Below are positions 18,243-25,392 of a DNA stretch of 64,000 nucleotides, piece after piece; positions within the stretch are counted from its first letter, which is position 1, and every line of letters starts with the position of its first letter. Below the pieces are notes generated by a model. The model ran no database searches. It was not told the DNA's origin and saw only the letters and a list, made by a program, of their open reading frames with translations. The translations under genes were made by a program, and so were the position numbers. The stretch is from contig CAIPUE010000002.1 of the NCBI GenBank assembly GCA_903868125.1, positions 1 through 64,000 on the forward strand, read 5' to 3'. The stretch comes from an uncultured bacterium. GTDB lineage: Bacteria; Cyanobacteriota; Vampirovibrionia; Gastranaerophilales; Gastranaerophilaceae.

Positions 18243-19208
18243 TCAAGTTGCAAACAATGCCAGTTCAACCTCGTCAATATGATTAATGGATTGCCCCGAT
18301 TTAATTTTGTATTCCGCCTGAAGCAAATTTTGTTTCAAATCCACCAAATCCTTTAAAGACGTATCTTTCATCTTTTCTAAAGTAGTTTTGATAACAAATT
18401 CGTGTTGCCCCGTAAGCTTCGATATTTCAAACATAGACAATTCTTTTGATTTCGATTTCATTATAATCCATCTTCTGAGCATGGTTTGGACTGCAGCAAG
18501 AATTTCAAGCGGATGCTTTTTTTCCAAAAGTTTTTGGAACTCTAACAAAGCCTGTCCCTTGTTGCCTTTTAACAAAAAATCAGCAAACCCGAACAAATCC
18601 TCGTTTGAAATACAGATTTCTTTGACCATCTTTTTCGTTACAGTAGTTTTGGGATACGCCAAAAGTTTAAGTTTTTCGATTTCTTGAGAAAGTTGCCTTA
18701 AATTATTGCCAATCTGTTCAATTAAGGCTAAAGCCGCTTCTTTTTCAAAGATTATTTCGTGCTTTTTACCCTCTTTGTTAATCCAGTTTGAAATATCCTC
18801 AGTTTTATAAGTCCTAAATGTCGGGAATTCCTGCATTTGAGCTATTTTCGTAATTATTTTGTATATTTTTCTTCTGGAATCAACCTTTTTGCCCTCGTTT
18901 CTCGGCAAAATCGCCCTAAAAATTATGCAAAGACTTTCGATATTATTTTCAAGTGCGTTTGAAAGCTCCTCCAGCTGACTATCCTCAAAAGTTTTTGAAA
19001 AATAGTCCTCGCAATCGATTACTATCATCAAATTCCCAAACATCATAGGTTGAGTTCTTAAAAGAGAAATTAATTCGGGAAAAGATGGATTGTCGGCGGT
19101 TTTGAAATTCATTGATGCGAAATTTTTGTCAAGCAGCTTCTTTTTAAGCTTCTTAATCTCAAGTTCAATATTGTAATCTTCATCACCGTAGAAAAAATAA
19201 ATACTCAT
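18243..19208 (-). CDS. holA: DNA polymerase III subunit delta
   Basis: A 321-residue clamp-loader delta subunit that opens the beta sliding clamp. The N-terminal IYFFYGDEDYNIE corresponds to the FLYGDE-type start of HolA proteins, followed by a RecQ/AAA-like domain, the central TYKTEDISNWI helix region and a C-terminal collar domain. The length is normal. Like the alkD-like gene, its start codon abuts a copy of the 130-bp element, which supplies AGAGGTG at exactly 5-nt spacing. It is convergent with the deiminase-like gene, 11 bp apart. Confidence 0.88.
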   Translation of the reverse strand: MSIYFFYGDEDYNIELEIKKLKKKLLDKNFASMNFKTADNPSFPELISLLRTQPMMFGNLMIVIDCEDYFSKTFEDSQLEELSNALENNIESLCIIFRAILPRNEGKKVDSRRKIYKIITKIAQMQEFPTFRTYKTEDISNWINKEGKKHEIIFEKEAALALIEQIGNNLRQLSQEIEKLKLLAYPKTTVTKKMVKEICISNEDLFGFADFLLKGNKGQALLEFQKLLEKKHPLEILAAVQTMLRRWIIMKSKSKELSMFEISKLTGQHEFVIKTTLEKMKDTSLKDLVDLKQNLLQAEYKIKSGQSINHIDEVELALFAT

Positions 19209-19210
19209 AA

Positions 19211-19342
19211 GGGCACCTCTAAAAATACACTTTTCACGCTTTGTAAACCCCTCACCCCAACCCTCTCCCGCAAGGGGCGAGGGGGATTAGACCAATTTAT
19301 CTTTTGTCAACCATGGGCTTTATGGTGTTTTTAGAGGCGCCC
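19211..19342. mobile_element. 132-bp MITE-like element, copy 2
   Basis: Ends GGGCACCTCTAAAAATAC and GTGTTTTTAGAGGCGCCC are inverted with two mismatches. The interior carries the same C-rich/G-rich hairpin (CCCTCTCCCG-CAAG-GGGCGAGGG) and ATGGGCTTTATGGTG as copy 1 at 13734. It lies two bases upstream of the holA ATG. Confidence 0.85.
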
Positions 19343-19380
19343 ATAATTTATATCATAGAATAAACAAAATAATTTGTAAT

Positions 19381-19431
19381 AAGAGAATGCGGAAAAAATG
19401 ACAATTTTTTGCAATTTTTCCGCATTCTCTT
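19381..19431 (-). terminator. terminator overlapping the stop of the secreted-protein gene
   Basis: Perfect 17-bp arms (AAGAGAATGCGGAAAAA and complement) around a 17-nt loop. The right arm overlaps the TAA codon of the gene ending at 19430. Confidence 0.75.
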
Positions 19432-20218
19432 ATTTTGTTTCAACAAAAAGATTCATAAATTCTATGTCATCATAATCCACGTATGCCGTTTGCATCATAT
19501 TTCTACCTGTTTTAATTGTAATATCGTTTAACTGATTTTGTTTTATCAGATTGTATGGGATTTTAATTTTTTGTCCGTCGCCGTTGACCTGAATATCTGC
19601 AATCTTATTCCCGTTGAAATAAATTTCCGGTGGGCTTGAATACGCACGGGCAACTTTATTTTGCCCCATTGATTTTGCCATCAGAGTATCAATACCTATT
19701 ATAGAGCCGACAACAAGAGTTGATTTTGAACCTGAGGGAATAGTCGGGATTTTGATTTTTTTTGAATAAAACGGTCCGATTGTTTGCACCTGAAACTCTC
19801 TTGCATTTGCGGATAAATCCGAATAACTGTTGTCCCCTAAATGAAACATATTTGTATCAACAGTAATATCCTTTGGGGTAGATTTTTCTATTCCCATTAT
19901 GATGGGTTTTGAAGCGGATTTTTCATCAACGGTTACAGAAAACGGTTTATATCCTGCTTTCTCCACAGCAACAACCGTTTGTCCATTAATATTCCCCCCA
20001 AGTGCAAAACTGCCGTTTGAATCCGTGTAAGTTTGATAATTTTCTTGAGGCAGAGACACTTTCGCTCCGCTTATCGGCGATTTCGTTGCGGAATCAACGA
20101 CTTTATTTGAGCCGGTAATCCCTTCTTTTTCTACCCCTCCTTGAACAATCCCGCAGAATACGGGCGAATTAACCATAAATATTAAAATCAATAATATTAA
20201 AAATTTATTCATCTTCAA
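19430..20218 (-). CDS. secreted protein with a carboxypeptidase-regulatory-like (beta-sandwich) domain
   Basis: A 262-residue protein with a Sec signal peptide (residues 1-22, ending PVFCG). Residues 35-110 look like a carboxypeptidase regulatory-like fold: VVDSATKSPISGAKVSLPQE, then YQTYTDSNGSFALGG and VAVEKAGYKPFSVTV. The C-terminal half (IKIPTIPSGSKSTLVVGSII to the end) is beta-rich and unassigned. It is probably an extracytoplasmic structural or binding protein. It is monocistronic with its own terminator. Function is not known beyond export. Confidence 0.78.
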   Translation of the reverse strand: MKMNKFLILLILIFMVNSPVFCGIVQGGVEKEGITGSNKVVDSATKSPISGAKVSLPQENYQTYTDSNGSFALGGNINGQTVVAVEKAGYKPFSVTVDEKSASKPIIMGIEKSTPKDITVDTNMFHLGDNSYSDLSANAREFQVQTIGPFYSKKIKIPTIPSGSKSTLVVGSIIGIDTLMAKSMGQNKVARAYSSPPEIYFNGNKIADIQVNGDGQKIKIPYNLIKQNQLNDITIKTGRNMMQTAYVDYDDIEFMNLFVETK

Positions 20219-20536
20219 TCCTCACTTGTTTTGCGCAATTCAATTTAACTTTTTTGGGTAAATAATAAAACGGCTTTTGGAATAATTTTGAGGATATTTT
20301 TTAAAAAGTAAAAATTTTATTTGTAATTTGAATTGTTTTTGATATGATTAAAAAGTGATTTGTATGGTGTGGATTTAACCGTAACTTAACAAAAATGACA
20401 ATTTAATACAATAATCAGCCGAAGTGGCAAGGACTCCGCTTTTTTGATTAAGTATCAAAAAAGAAGGAGGGGGGTTAGACGCTGCGTCTAACATGAGCCA
20501 CAGAAAGCAACAAATGACAATTTAATACAATAATCA
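20219..20536. other. gene-free stretch upstream of tRNA-Leu
   Basis: No protein gene is supported. It contains a degenerate hairpin-repeat relative (GGTGTGGATTTAACCGTAAC, 20366-20385), the first copy of a 36-bp direct repeat (20393-20428), and two hairpins, CTTTTTTGA-TTAAGTA-TCAAAAAAG (about 20439-20463) and GTTAGACGC-T-GCGTCTAAC (about 20474-20492). Confidence 0.6.
20393..20428 (+). repeat. 36-bp direct repeat containing a 5' tRNA-Leu fragment
   Basis: Identical to 20512-20547, which is the upstream flank plus the first 11 nt of the true tRNA-Leu gene. The 119-bp offset and the two hairpins between the copies suggest an insertion or duplication at the tRNA 5' end. Confidence 0.8.
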
Positions 20537-20624
20537 GCCGAAGTGGCGAAATGGTAGACGCAGTGGACTCAAAATCCACCGAGGTTCACCCCTTGTGCGA
20601 GTTCGAGTCTCGCCTTCGGCACCA
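20537..20624 (+). tRNA. tRNA-Leu (CAA anticodon)
   Basis: A class II tRNA with acceptor stem GCCGAAG/CTTCGGC, A discriminator and encoded CCA. The anticodon stem GTGGA/TCCAC encloses CTCAAAA, giving anticodon CAA (reads UUG). A long variable arm follows, and the T arm contains GAGTTCGAGTCTC. A terminator hairpin lies immediately downstream. Confidence 0.96.
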
Positions 20625-20703
20625 TATTTTAAAAAACAACCTTTAAAGGTTGTTTTTTTATGCTTAGTTTTATTAAGCGAGGCCTTGAACTGAAAGTTGT
20701 TTT
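20606..20703 (+). repeat. about 98-bp direct repeat, copy 1 (tRNA 3' end, terminator, downstream flank)
   Basis: Runs from GAGTCTCGCCTTCGGCACCA in the tRNA to GAACTGAAAGTTGTTT. Copy 2 at 20783-20879 differs by only a few bases. Confidence 0.85.
20633..20660 (+). terminator. terminator of tRNA-Leu
   Basis: AACAACCTTTAAAGGTTGTT is a complete palindrome followed by a T run. It is repeated in the downstream duplication. Confidence 0.85.
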
Positions 20704-20782
20704 GCTGAAACAACTTTCCGAGTTAATCGATGAATCGACATCCTGATCCGTAGTGCTCATGCCTTTCGCACACGGCTCAAGA

Positions 20783-20879
20783 GAGTCTCGCCTTCGGCAC
20801 CATATTTAAAAAACAACCTTTAAAGGTTGTTTTTTTATGCTTAGCTTTATTAAGCGAGGCCTCGAACTGAAAGTTGTTT
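20783..20879 (+). repeat. 98-bp direct repeat, copy 2 with a tRNA 3'-end remnant
   Basis: Repeats the last 20 nt of tRNA-Leu including CCA, the terminator (20811-20838) and the flank. The sequence before it (20704-20782) does not fold into the rest of a tRNA, so this is a partial duplicate rather than a second gene. Confidence 0.85.
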
Positions 20880-20887
20880 AAGACAGT

Positions 20888-21130
20888 AGGGCAAGAGCAT
20901 TAAAATCCACAATAATAAAAAAGATTTCGCAGTCATTGCGAGAAATAAAATATCGAATGTAACAAAAAGTGTCCACCGAAGCAATCTTGAGTATATTTTA
21001 ACCATAAAACAATGTTGAATATTATTGCAAAATTTAAAAAAGATTGCTTCGTTCCGTCAAAAAAATCAATCTAAGAAACCTTCGTCTCGCAAAGACGACA
21101 AGGATAAAATGTTTTTAATGCTCTTGCCCT
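20888..21130. mobile_element. 243-bp MITE-like element with 9-bp target duplication
   Basis: Terminal inverted repeats AGGGCAAGAGCATTAAAA and TTTTAATGCTCTTGCCCT; the direct repeat GTTTAAGAC (20876-20884 and 21131-21139) looks like a target-site duplication, with AGT extra at the left. Inside are ATTGCGAGAAAT, GAAGCAATCTTGAG, AGATTGCTTCG and GTCTCGCAAAGACGAC, giving further stem-loops. No coding capacity is present. It adjoins the tRNA duplication. Confidence 0.8.
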
Positions 21131-21216
21131 GTTTAAGACACTTGATAACATTGACACACCCTGTTCGGTAAAAACATAAGGCAAATATTTACGTTCTCAC
21201 CCTTACAACTTCCCAT

Positions 21217-22497
21217 TCATTTATCCAAAGGTAAATTGAACCAAAAGCTGCTCCCTTTTTTAATTTGAGATTTAAAAGAAATTTCTCCTTTATGAGCATC
21301 AGTAATCATTTTACATAAAGCAAGTCCGACACCCGAACCCAATTGACGCTTAAGCTGACTTCTATTCACTTGGGAGAAAAAATCAAATATTTTATCATAA
21401 TTTCTTTTACTGATACCATCTCCGGTATCCATTATTTCAAAGAAAAATTTATCATCTTTAATATAGTTAAAAATATTTATTTTACCATTTTGCTTGTTAA
21501 ATTTTATGGCGTTTGATAAAAGATTATATATAAGTTGCCTAAATCTTTTCACATCTGCTGATATTCTTATATCGCTGAGCGTATAGCTCAAATCAATATT
21601 TTTTTCTTTAATCATCGCTTCAAGCGTATTTATAATTTGGATAGTTTCATTTTTAGGACTAAATATAGAGTAATTTAACTCTAAGGATTTATACTGCGAC
21701 TTGGAAACATCAAGAATGTCCTCAATAAGTGTCAACAAATGCTTGGCACTCTGCAAGATATTTTGTGTATACTTAACATTCTCCGAGTTTTTATCCTTTG
21801 ACCCGAGAATTTCCGTAAAACCAATAATTGCATTGAGCGGAGTTTTAAATTCATGTGAAATTCCCGCTAAAAACTCAATTTTATGTTTATTTTGCTTTTC
21901 AGATTCTTGATATAAAGAAATATTTTCCAAAATGAGTGCAATATGTTCAGGAAATATATTAACAAAATGGATATTTTCTTGATAAAAATTAGGATCTTCT
22001 TTTATTAACATCAAATATCCCTCAAAAACCTTTGAATGTAAGATGGGTACAATTATAAATTCTTTACCTGAAATAGATTTAAAATATTTGGATACATATT
22101 CCACATCGGTGGCTTTTTCTAAAAACTTAACGCACTCACAATTTATGTTATCAATAAAATTCATCAATTCTTTTTTACGTGTGAGCCCTTCATAAGAAAT
22201 TTTCTTGAACTCAATTGTACTATTATCTTGGTTAAAAAGGCAACAACAACAGACTTTGGAATTTGTTAATTTTAAAAATCCATCACAAATCGTTTTACAT
22301 AATTCATTTTTTTCCTTAATTGAATTAAGTTTTTTGAGCAATAAATTTATAAAGGACCAGTTTTCCTCAACTTCAAGAAATTTATTGACATATTTAAAAG
22401 TTTCAAGTCTGGCAAGTTCTAATGATTTGACAAGTTCATCTTTGGACAAATCTTTAAAGCATTCTTCAGATATTAATTCCCGATTTTTATGTGTCAT
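21217..22497 (-). CDS. cytoplasmic sensor histidine kinase with a GAF-like input domain
   Basis: A 426-residue HisKA/HATPase kinase without membrane segments. Residues about 45-195 look like a GAF sensor, including an unusual CCCC run (83-86) that could bind a metal or sense redox state. The H-box is AGISHEFKTPLNAIIGF (H215), the N-box RFRQLIYNLLSNAIKFNK, and the G boxes MDTGDGIS and GSGVGLALCKMI. AAGGA precedes the ATG by 6 nt. No response regulator is adjacent, so it is an orphan kinase with an unknown partner. Confidence 0.9.
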   Translation of the reverse strand: MTHKNRELISEECFKDLSKDELVKSLELARLETFKYVNKFLEVEENWSFINLLLKKLNSIKEKNELCKTICDGFLKLTNSKVCCCCLFNQDNSTIEFKKISYEGLTRKKELMNFIDNINCECVKFLEKATDVEYVSKYFKSISGKEFIIVPILHSKVFEGYLMLIKEDPNFYQENIHFVNIFPEHIALILENISLYQESEKQNKHKIEFLAGISHEFKTPLNAIIGFTEILGSKDKNSENVKYTQNILQSAKHLLTLIEDILDVSKSQYKSLELNYSIFSPKNETIQIINTLEAMIKEKNIDLSYTLSDIRISADVKRFRQLIYNLLSNAIKFNKQNGKINIFNYIKDDKFFFEIMDTGDGISKRNYDKIFDFFSQVNRSQLKRQLGSGVGLALCKMITDAHKGEISFKSQIKKGSSFWFNLPLDK

Positions 22498-22587
22498 AAA
22501 AAATCCTTTAATTAATTATTTTTCAATTATACTACAAAATGAGCCCACTGCATAAGTATAGAAAATTTGTTGGTTCTTGAGAAATGC

Positions 22588-22616
22588 TTGACATTTGTAA
22601 CCAAATTGGTTATAAT
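22588..22616 (+). promoter_or_regulatory. higBA promoter with overlapping operator palindrome
   Basis: TTGACA, 17-nt spacer, TATAAT: a full consensus sigma-70 promoter. The palindrome TAACCAAATTGGTTA (22598-22612) fills the spacer and overlaps the -10, a natural site for HigA autorepression. Only AATTAAT separates TATAAT from the ATG, so the mRNA should be leaderless. Confidence 0.85.
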
Positions 22617-22623
22617 AATTAAT

Positions 22624-22902
22624 ATGATAAAAAGTTTTAAGCACAAAGGTTTGGAAAAATTTTACTTAAATGGTTTGACTAAAGATATACAAAGCGAACA
22701 TATTAATAAAATTAGAATTATATTAACTCGACTGAACCAAATTGAACTAATATCAGACATGGATATTCCGGCGTTTAGGTTACATCGACTAAAAGGTGAT
22801 TTAAAAAATCACTGGGCAGTAAAAGTTAATGGAAATTGGCGAATAACTTTTAAATTTGAAAATAATGATGTCTATGTTGTAAACTATCAAGATTATCATT
22901 AA
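22624..22902 (+). CDS. higB: HigB/RelE-family toxin
   Basis: A 92-residue ribosome-dependent mRNA interferase-type toxin of the RelE superfamily. The C-terminal half reads RLHRLKGDLKNHWAVKVNGN, then WRITFKF and VVNYQDYH, the conserved core of HigB proteins. The start at 22624 (MIKSFKHKGLEKFY) is chosen because it sits 7 nt after a consensus -10 and matches family length; an upstream in-frame start would include the promoter. The antitoxin gene follows 13 bp later, giving the toxin-first order typical of higBA. Confidence 0.9.
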   Translation: MIKSFKHKGLEKFYLNGLTKDIQSEHINKIRIILTRLNQIELISDMDIPAFRLHRLKGDLKNHWAVKVNGNWRITFKFENNDVYVVNYQDYH

Positions 22903-22915
22903 GAAAGGATTTTTT

Positions 22916-23197
22916 ATGGAAATGTATAACCCTGCACACCCTGGCGAAATATTACTGGATGGATATTTAAAAGAGCTAAATTTAAGTATATCAAAAACAG
23001 CCCTAATGCTTGGCATAAGTCGCAAGCATTTGTCGAACATTGTCAATTGCAAAGTACCGATAACGCCTGAAATAGCCTTAAAAATCGCAAAATGTTTTAA
23101 GACATCCCCAGAAATATGGCTAAAAGAGCAACTTGCTTATGATTTATGGCAAGCACAACAAAGTGTCAATTTAGACAATATTAAAGCGTATGGGTGA
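22916..23197 (+). CDS. higA: HigA-family antitoxin (XRE helix-turn-helix)
   Basis: A 93-residue antitoxin and autorepressor that should neutralise the preceding HigB. It opens with the family signature NPAHPGEILLDGYL and carries the helix-turn-helix TALMLGISRKHLSNIVNCK, then TPEIALKIAKCFKTSPEIWL. AAGGA lies upstream of the ATG. The probable operator is the palindrome in the higB promoter. Confidence 0.92.
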   Translation: MEMYNPAHPGEILLDGYLKELNLSISKTALMLGISRKHLSNIVNCKVPITPEIALKIAKCFKTSPEIWLKEQLAYDLWQAQQSVNLDNIKAYG

Positions 23198-23211
23198 TAA
23201 GTCAAAATTTG

Positions 23212-23220
23212 TGTTAAAAT
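23212..23220 (+). promoter_or_regulatory. extended -10 directly before the gene at 23227
   Basis: TGT-TAAAAT ends six bases before the ATG. The TG dinucleotide makes an extended -10, and there is no Shine-Dalgarno. This is another leaderless-type start. Confidence 0.55.
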
Positions 23221-23226
23221 AAAAAA

Positions 23227-23550
23227 ATGAAACAAGCTAGATGGTATGATAAAAATTCTGATTTACAAGATGTCGTTGAAGTAATTCGACGGGTAGACAG
23301 ACCTATTCAAAATATTATAGCGCAAGATATTCTGCAAATTTTAATGACGGATTTTAATCTTAATTTAGATGACAAAATTAATGCCATAAGCAAAAATTAC
23401 AACTGTAAATGCAATAGATGGCATGACCAAAACATTGATTTATTTACTTCTTTTGAAATCATAAAAGGCTTTTCGCCTGAACTGCAAACATCATTGGCTC
23501 AAAAAGTCAAGACATCAATGTTATTAACATGCCTGTCAGAAAGCATGTAA
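23227..23550 (+). CDS. hypothetical protein
   Basis: A 107-residue, soluble, helix-rich protein with a central CKCNRWHD motif (about 57-64) and no recognised domain. It follows higBA by 29 bp on the same strand, but its own extended -10 suggests independent transcription. The next gene (SDR) starts 13 bp later. No function is proposed. Confidence 0.65.
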   Translation: MKQARWYDKNSDLQDVVEVIRRVDRPIQNIIAQDILQILMTDFNLNLDDKINAISKNYNCKCNRWHDQNIDLFTSFEIIKGFSPELQTSLAQKVKTSMLLTCLSESM

Positions 23551-23563
23551 TCTGGAGTAAATT

Positions 23564-24301
23564 ATGACGCATTCAAGCAAAAATATTCTTATAACAGGTG
23601 CTTCCAGAGGCATAGGGGAGCAAATAGCAAAAGGACTTGCAAACGAAGGTTATAATTTGTTTTTGACTTCAAAAAATCAAGAACTTTTAAAAAAAACCTC
23701 AGATAAAATTGGGGCAAGCAAATATTATGCTTGTGATTTATCGAATGAAAGGGATTTAGAAAAGCTTGCGAAATTTATTGAAAAAAATTCTATTGATATC
23801 CTTATCAATAACGCAGGAGAATATATTTACGGCGAAATCGAAAAAATGGATTATGGGCAAATTTCAAATATTTTCAAAACCAATTTGCTTGCCCCGACTT
23901 ACCTTTGTTCAATCGCGGTCAAAAATATGAAACAAAAAAATTGGGGCAGGATTATAAATATCGGCTCAATCAGCGGTGTTATGGGAGAGGCTTATGCAAG
24001 CCTTTATTCAAGCTCCAAATCAGGTCTAATCGGGCTGACAAAAGCCTTGGCGTTAGAGCTTGCTCAATATAATATTACGGTCAACACGATAAATCCGGGC
24101 TGGGTTGAAACCGAATTGGGGCTAAAATCCATTGCAGAAAGTGATTTCTCGCTAGTCGAAACCATTGAAACAATCCCGCAAAAAAGGTTTGTGGACCCAA
24201 AAGAGGTTGAAAGACTGGTGAATTATTTGCTTTCACAAGATGCAAGAGGGATTACGGGGCAGTCAATTAACTTATGCGCAGGGCTGAGTGTGGGGATTTA
24301 A
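23564..24301 (+). CDS. short-chain dehydrogenase/reductase (FabG-like)
   Basis: A 245-residue classical SDR using NAD(P)H. It shows the nucleotide motif TGASRGIG (11-18), NNAG (about 80-83), the catalytic Ser in GSISG and Tyr/Lys in YSSSK, then NPGWVETE. The length and motifs fit 3-oxoacyl-ACP reductase-like enzymes, but with no fatty-acid synthesis genes nearby the substrate is open. TGGAG precedes the ATG. Its 3' end overlaps the convergent TOPRIM gene by 4 bp. Confidence 0.88.
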   Translation: MTHSSKNILITGASRGIGEQIAKGLANEGYNLFLTSKNQELLKKTSDKIGASKYYACDLSNERDLEKLAKFIEKNSIDILINNAGEYIYGEIEKMDYGQISNIFKTNLLAPTYLCSIAVKNMKQKNWGRIINIGSISGVMGEAYASLYSSSKSGLIGLTKALALELAQYNITVNTINPGWVETELGLKSIAESDFSLVETIETIPQKRFVDPKEVERLVNYLLSQDARGITGQSINLCAGLSVGI

Positions 24302-25290
24302 TTCAACGCAGAAATAACCGCCCTGATTTCTTCTGACAAATCTTGCGGTCTTAATACATTTTCAGACACAAGCGAAGCGAATTCCGCCTTTTTAAACTCC
24401 AATCTGCGTTCTTTAAAAATTTCGCCCAAAACCTTAGTCATAGGAATATCTTTTCTTAAATCCTCCAATAACACAGAAGAATAATTTCTAAAATGTCTGT
24501 TTAATGTCCTTTTTAATAAATTCAACGGCAAAATATCTTCAAATTCTCCGCCCTCAAGCACATACACTTTATCTTGCGGACGTAATTTAGGAACGATTTC
24601 TTGAAAATTCTCTTTCGCATCGTTATCTAATAAAACAAATATCGGCAATTTAAGTGTATCGGCAAATTGATAAAAAAGCTTAACTACCTGATTTTTCCCG
24701 CCTGCAGAAATTACGTTTATACCCGCTTCATCAAAATTAAGCCCGCTTATCCGTGCAAATTTCGGGAGCAAAATCTCCTCAGTAATCCCTTCAACTATAA
24801 CTATTTTTTCAATCGGGAATTTTAGCCCGCAAGTCTTCCTGTTTTTAGCCTGTTCCTCACTATAAGACAAGGATTTTAGCCATTTAAGGTTTAGCGGCAA
24901 GTTTTTATCATCAATTAATTCTATCGCTGACTTGTAATCAATTTTATTTTCAAGTAATTTTTGAACGTTTGCATCTATTTTAAAAACAGATTTTTCATAT
25001 TTTAAAAGCTTAGAATTTATTCTAAAATCTTTCGACAGCTCAATATTTAAAGACTTCAACGATAAATTAAAAATATCCTCTACCAATTGTACTAAAATTT
25101 CGTAACTCATTAAATCAAGTTGAATCTTTTTGAATTTAGGGTGAACAAGATTTGAGGTTACAATCTCCTTAAATACCCTTAAATATTTATCCTCAGTGTA
25201 TTTAAAGCGGGTCAGTCTATCCAACGATATGATTATTTGTGATTTTGTAAGCGGTTTTATTTTAAAATTTTCTTCCAATCCCATATCCAT
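24298..25290 (-). CDS. stand-alone TOPRIM-domain protein (OLD-like)
   Basis: A 330-residue protein with a C-terminal TOPRIM fold: IVIVEGITEEILLPKFA with the general-base-like Glu (E167), INVISAGGKNQV, then FVLLDNDA (D222, D224) and YVLEGGEFED. This order resembles the OLD-family nuclease TOPRIM. The N-terminal 155 residues are helical and lack Walker motifs, so no ATPase domain is fused, and no helicase neighbour (as in GajAB) is present. It may act in DNA repair or defence as a nuclease, or be an inactive derivative. The start is uncertain; an ATG at codon 3 is also possible. Confidence 0.65.
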   Translation of the reverse strand: MDMGLEENFKIKPLTKSQIIISLDRLTRFKYTEDKYLRVFKEIVTSNLVHPKFKKIQLDLMSYEILVQLVEDIFNLSLKSLNIELSKDFRINSKLLKYEKSVFKIDANVQKLLENKIDYKSAIELIDDKNLPLNLKWLKSLSYSEEQAKNRKTCGLKFPIEKIVIVEGITEEILLPKFARISGLNFDEAGINVISAGGKNQVVKLFYQFADTLKLPIFVLLDNDAKENFQEIVPKLRPQDKVYVLEGGEFEDILPLNLLKRTLNRHFRNYSSVLLEDLRKDIPMTKVLGEIFKERRLEFKKAEFASLVSENVLRPQDLSEEIRAVISALN

Positions 25291-25392
25291 CCAAAAAAGT
25301 TTTGTAATCTTTCTTATAAAACGTGCCTCAAAGTAGCAATTTTTAAAATGTTTTGTTTTTTAATATAATATAACATAAAGTGTGGGAAAAAA

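Noticed and set aside
20417-20428. Another tRNA start
   Set aside because: Only the first 11-12 nt of the tRNA are present, followed by unrelated hairpins.
20783-20804. A second tRNA-Leu gene
   Set aside because: Only the T-arm side, acceptor 3' strand and CCA are repeated; the upstream 80 bp do not provide the D arm, anticodon arm or 5' acceptor strand.
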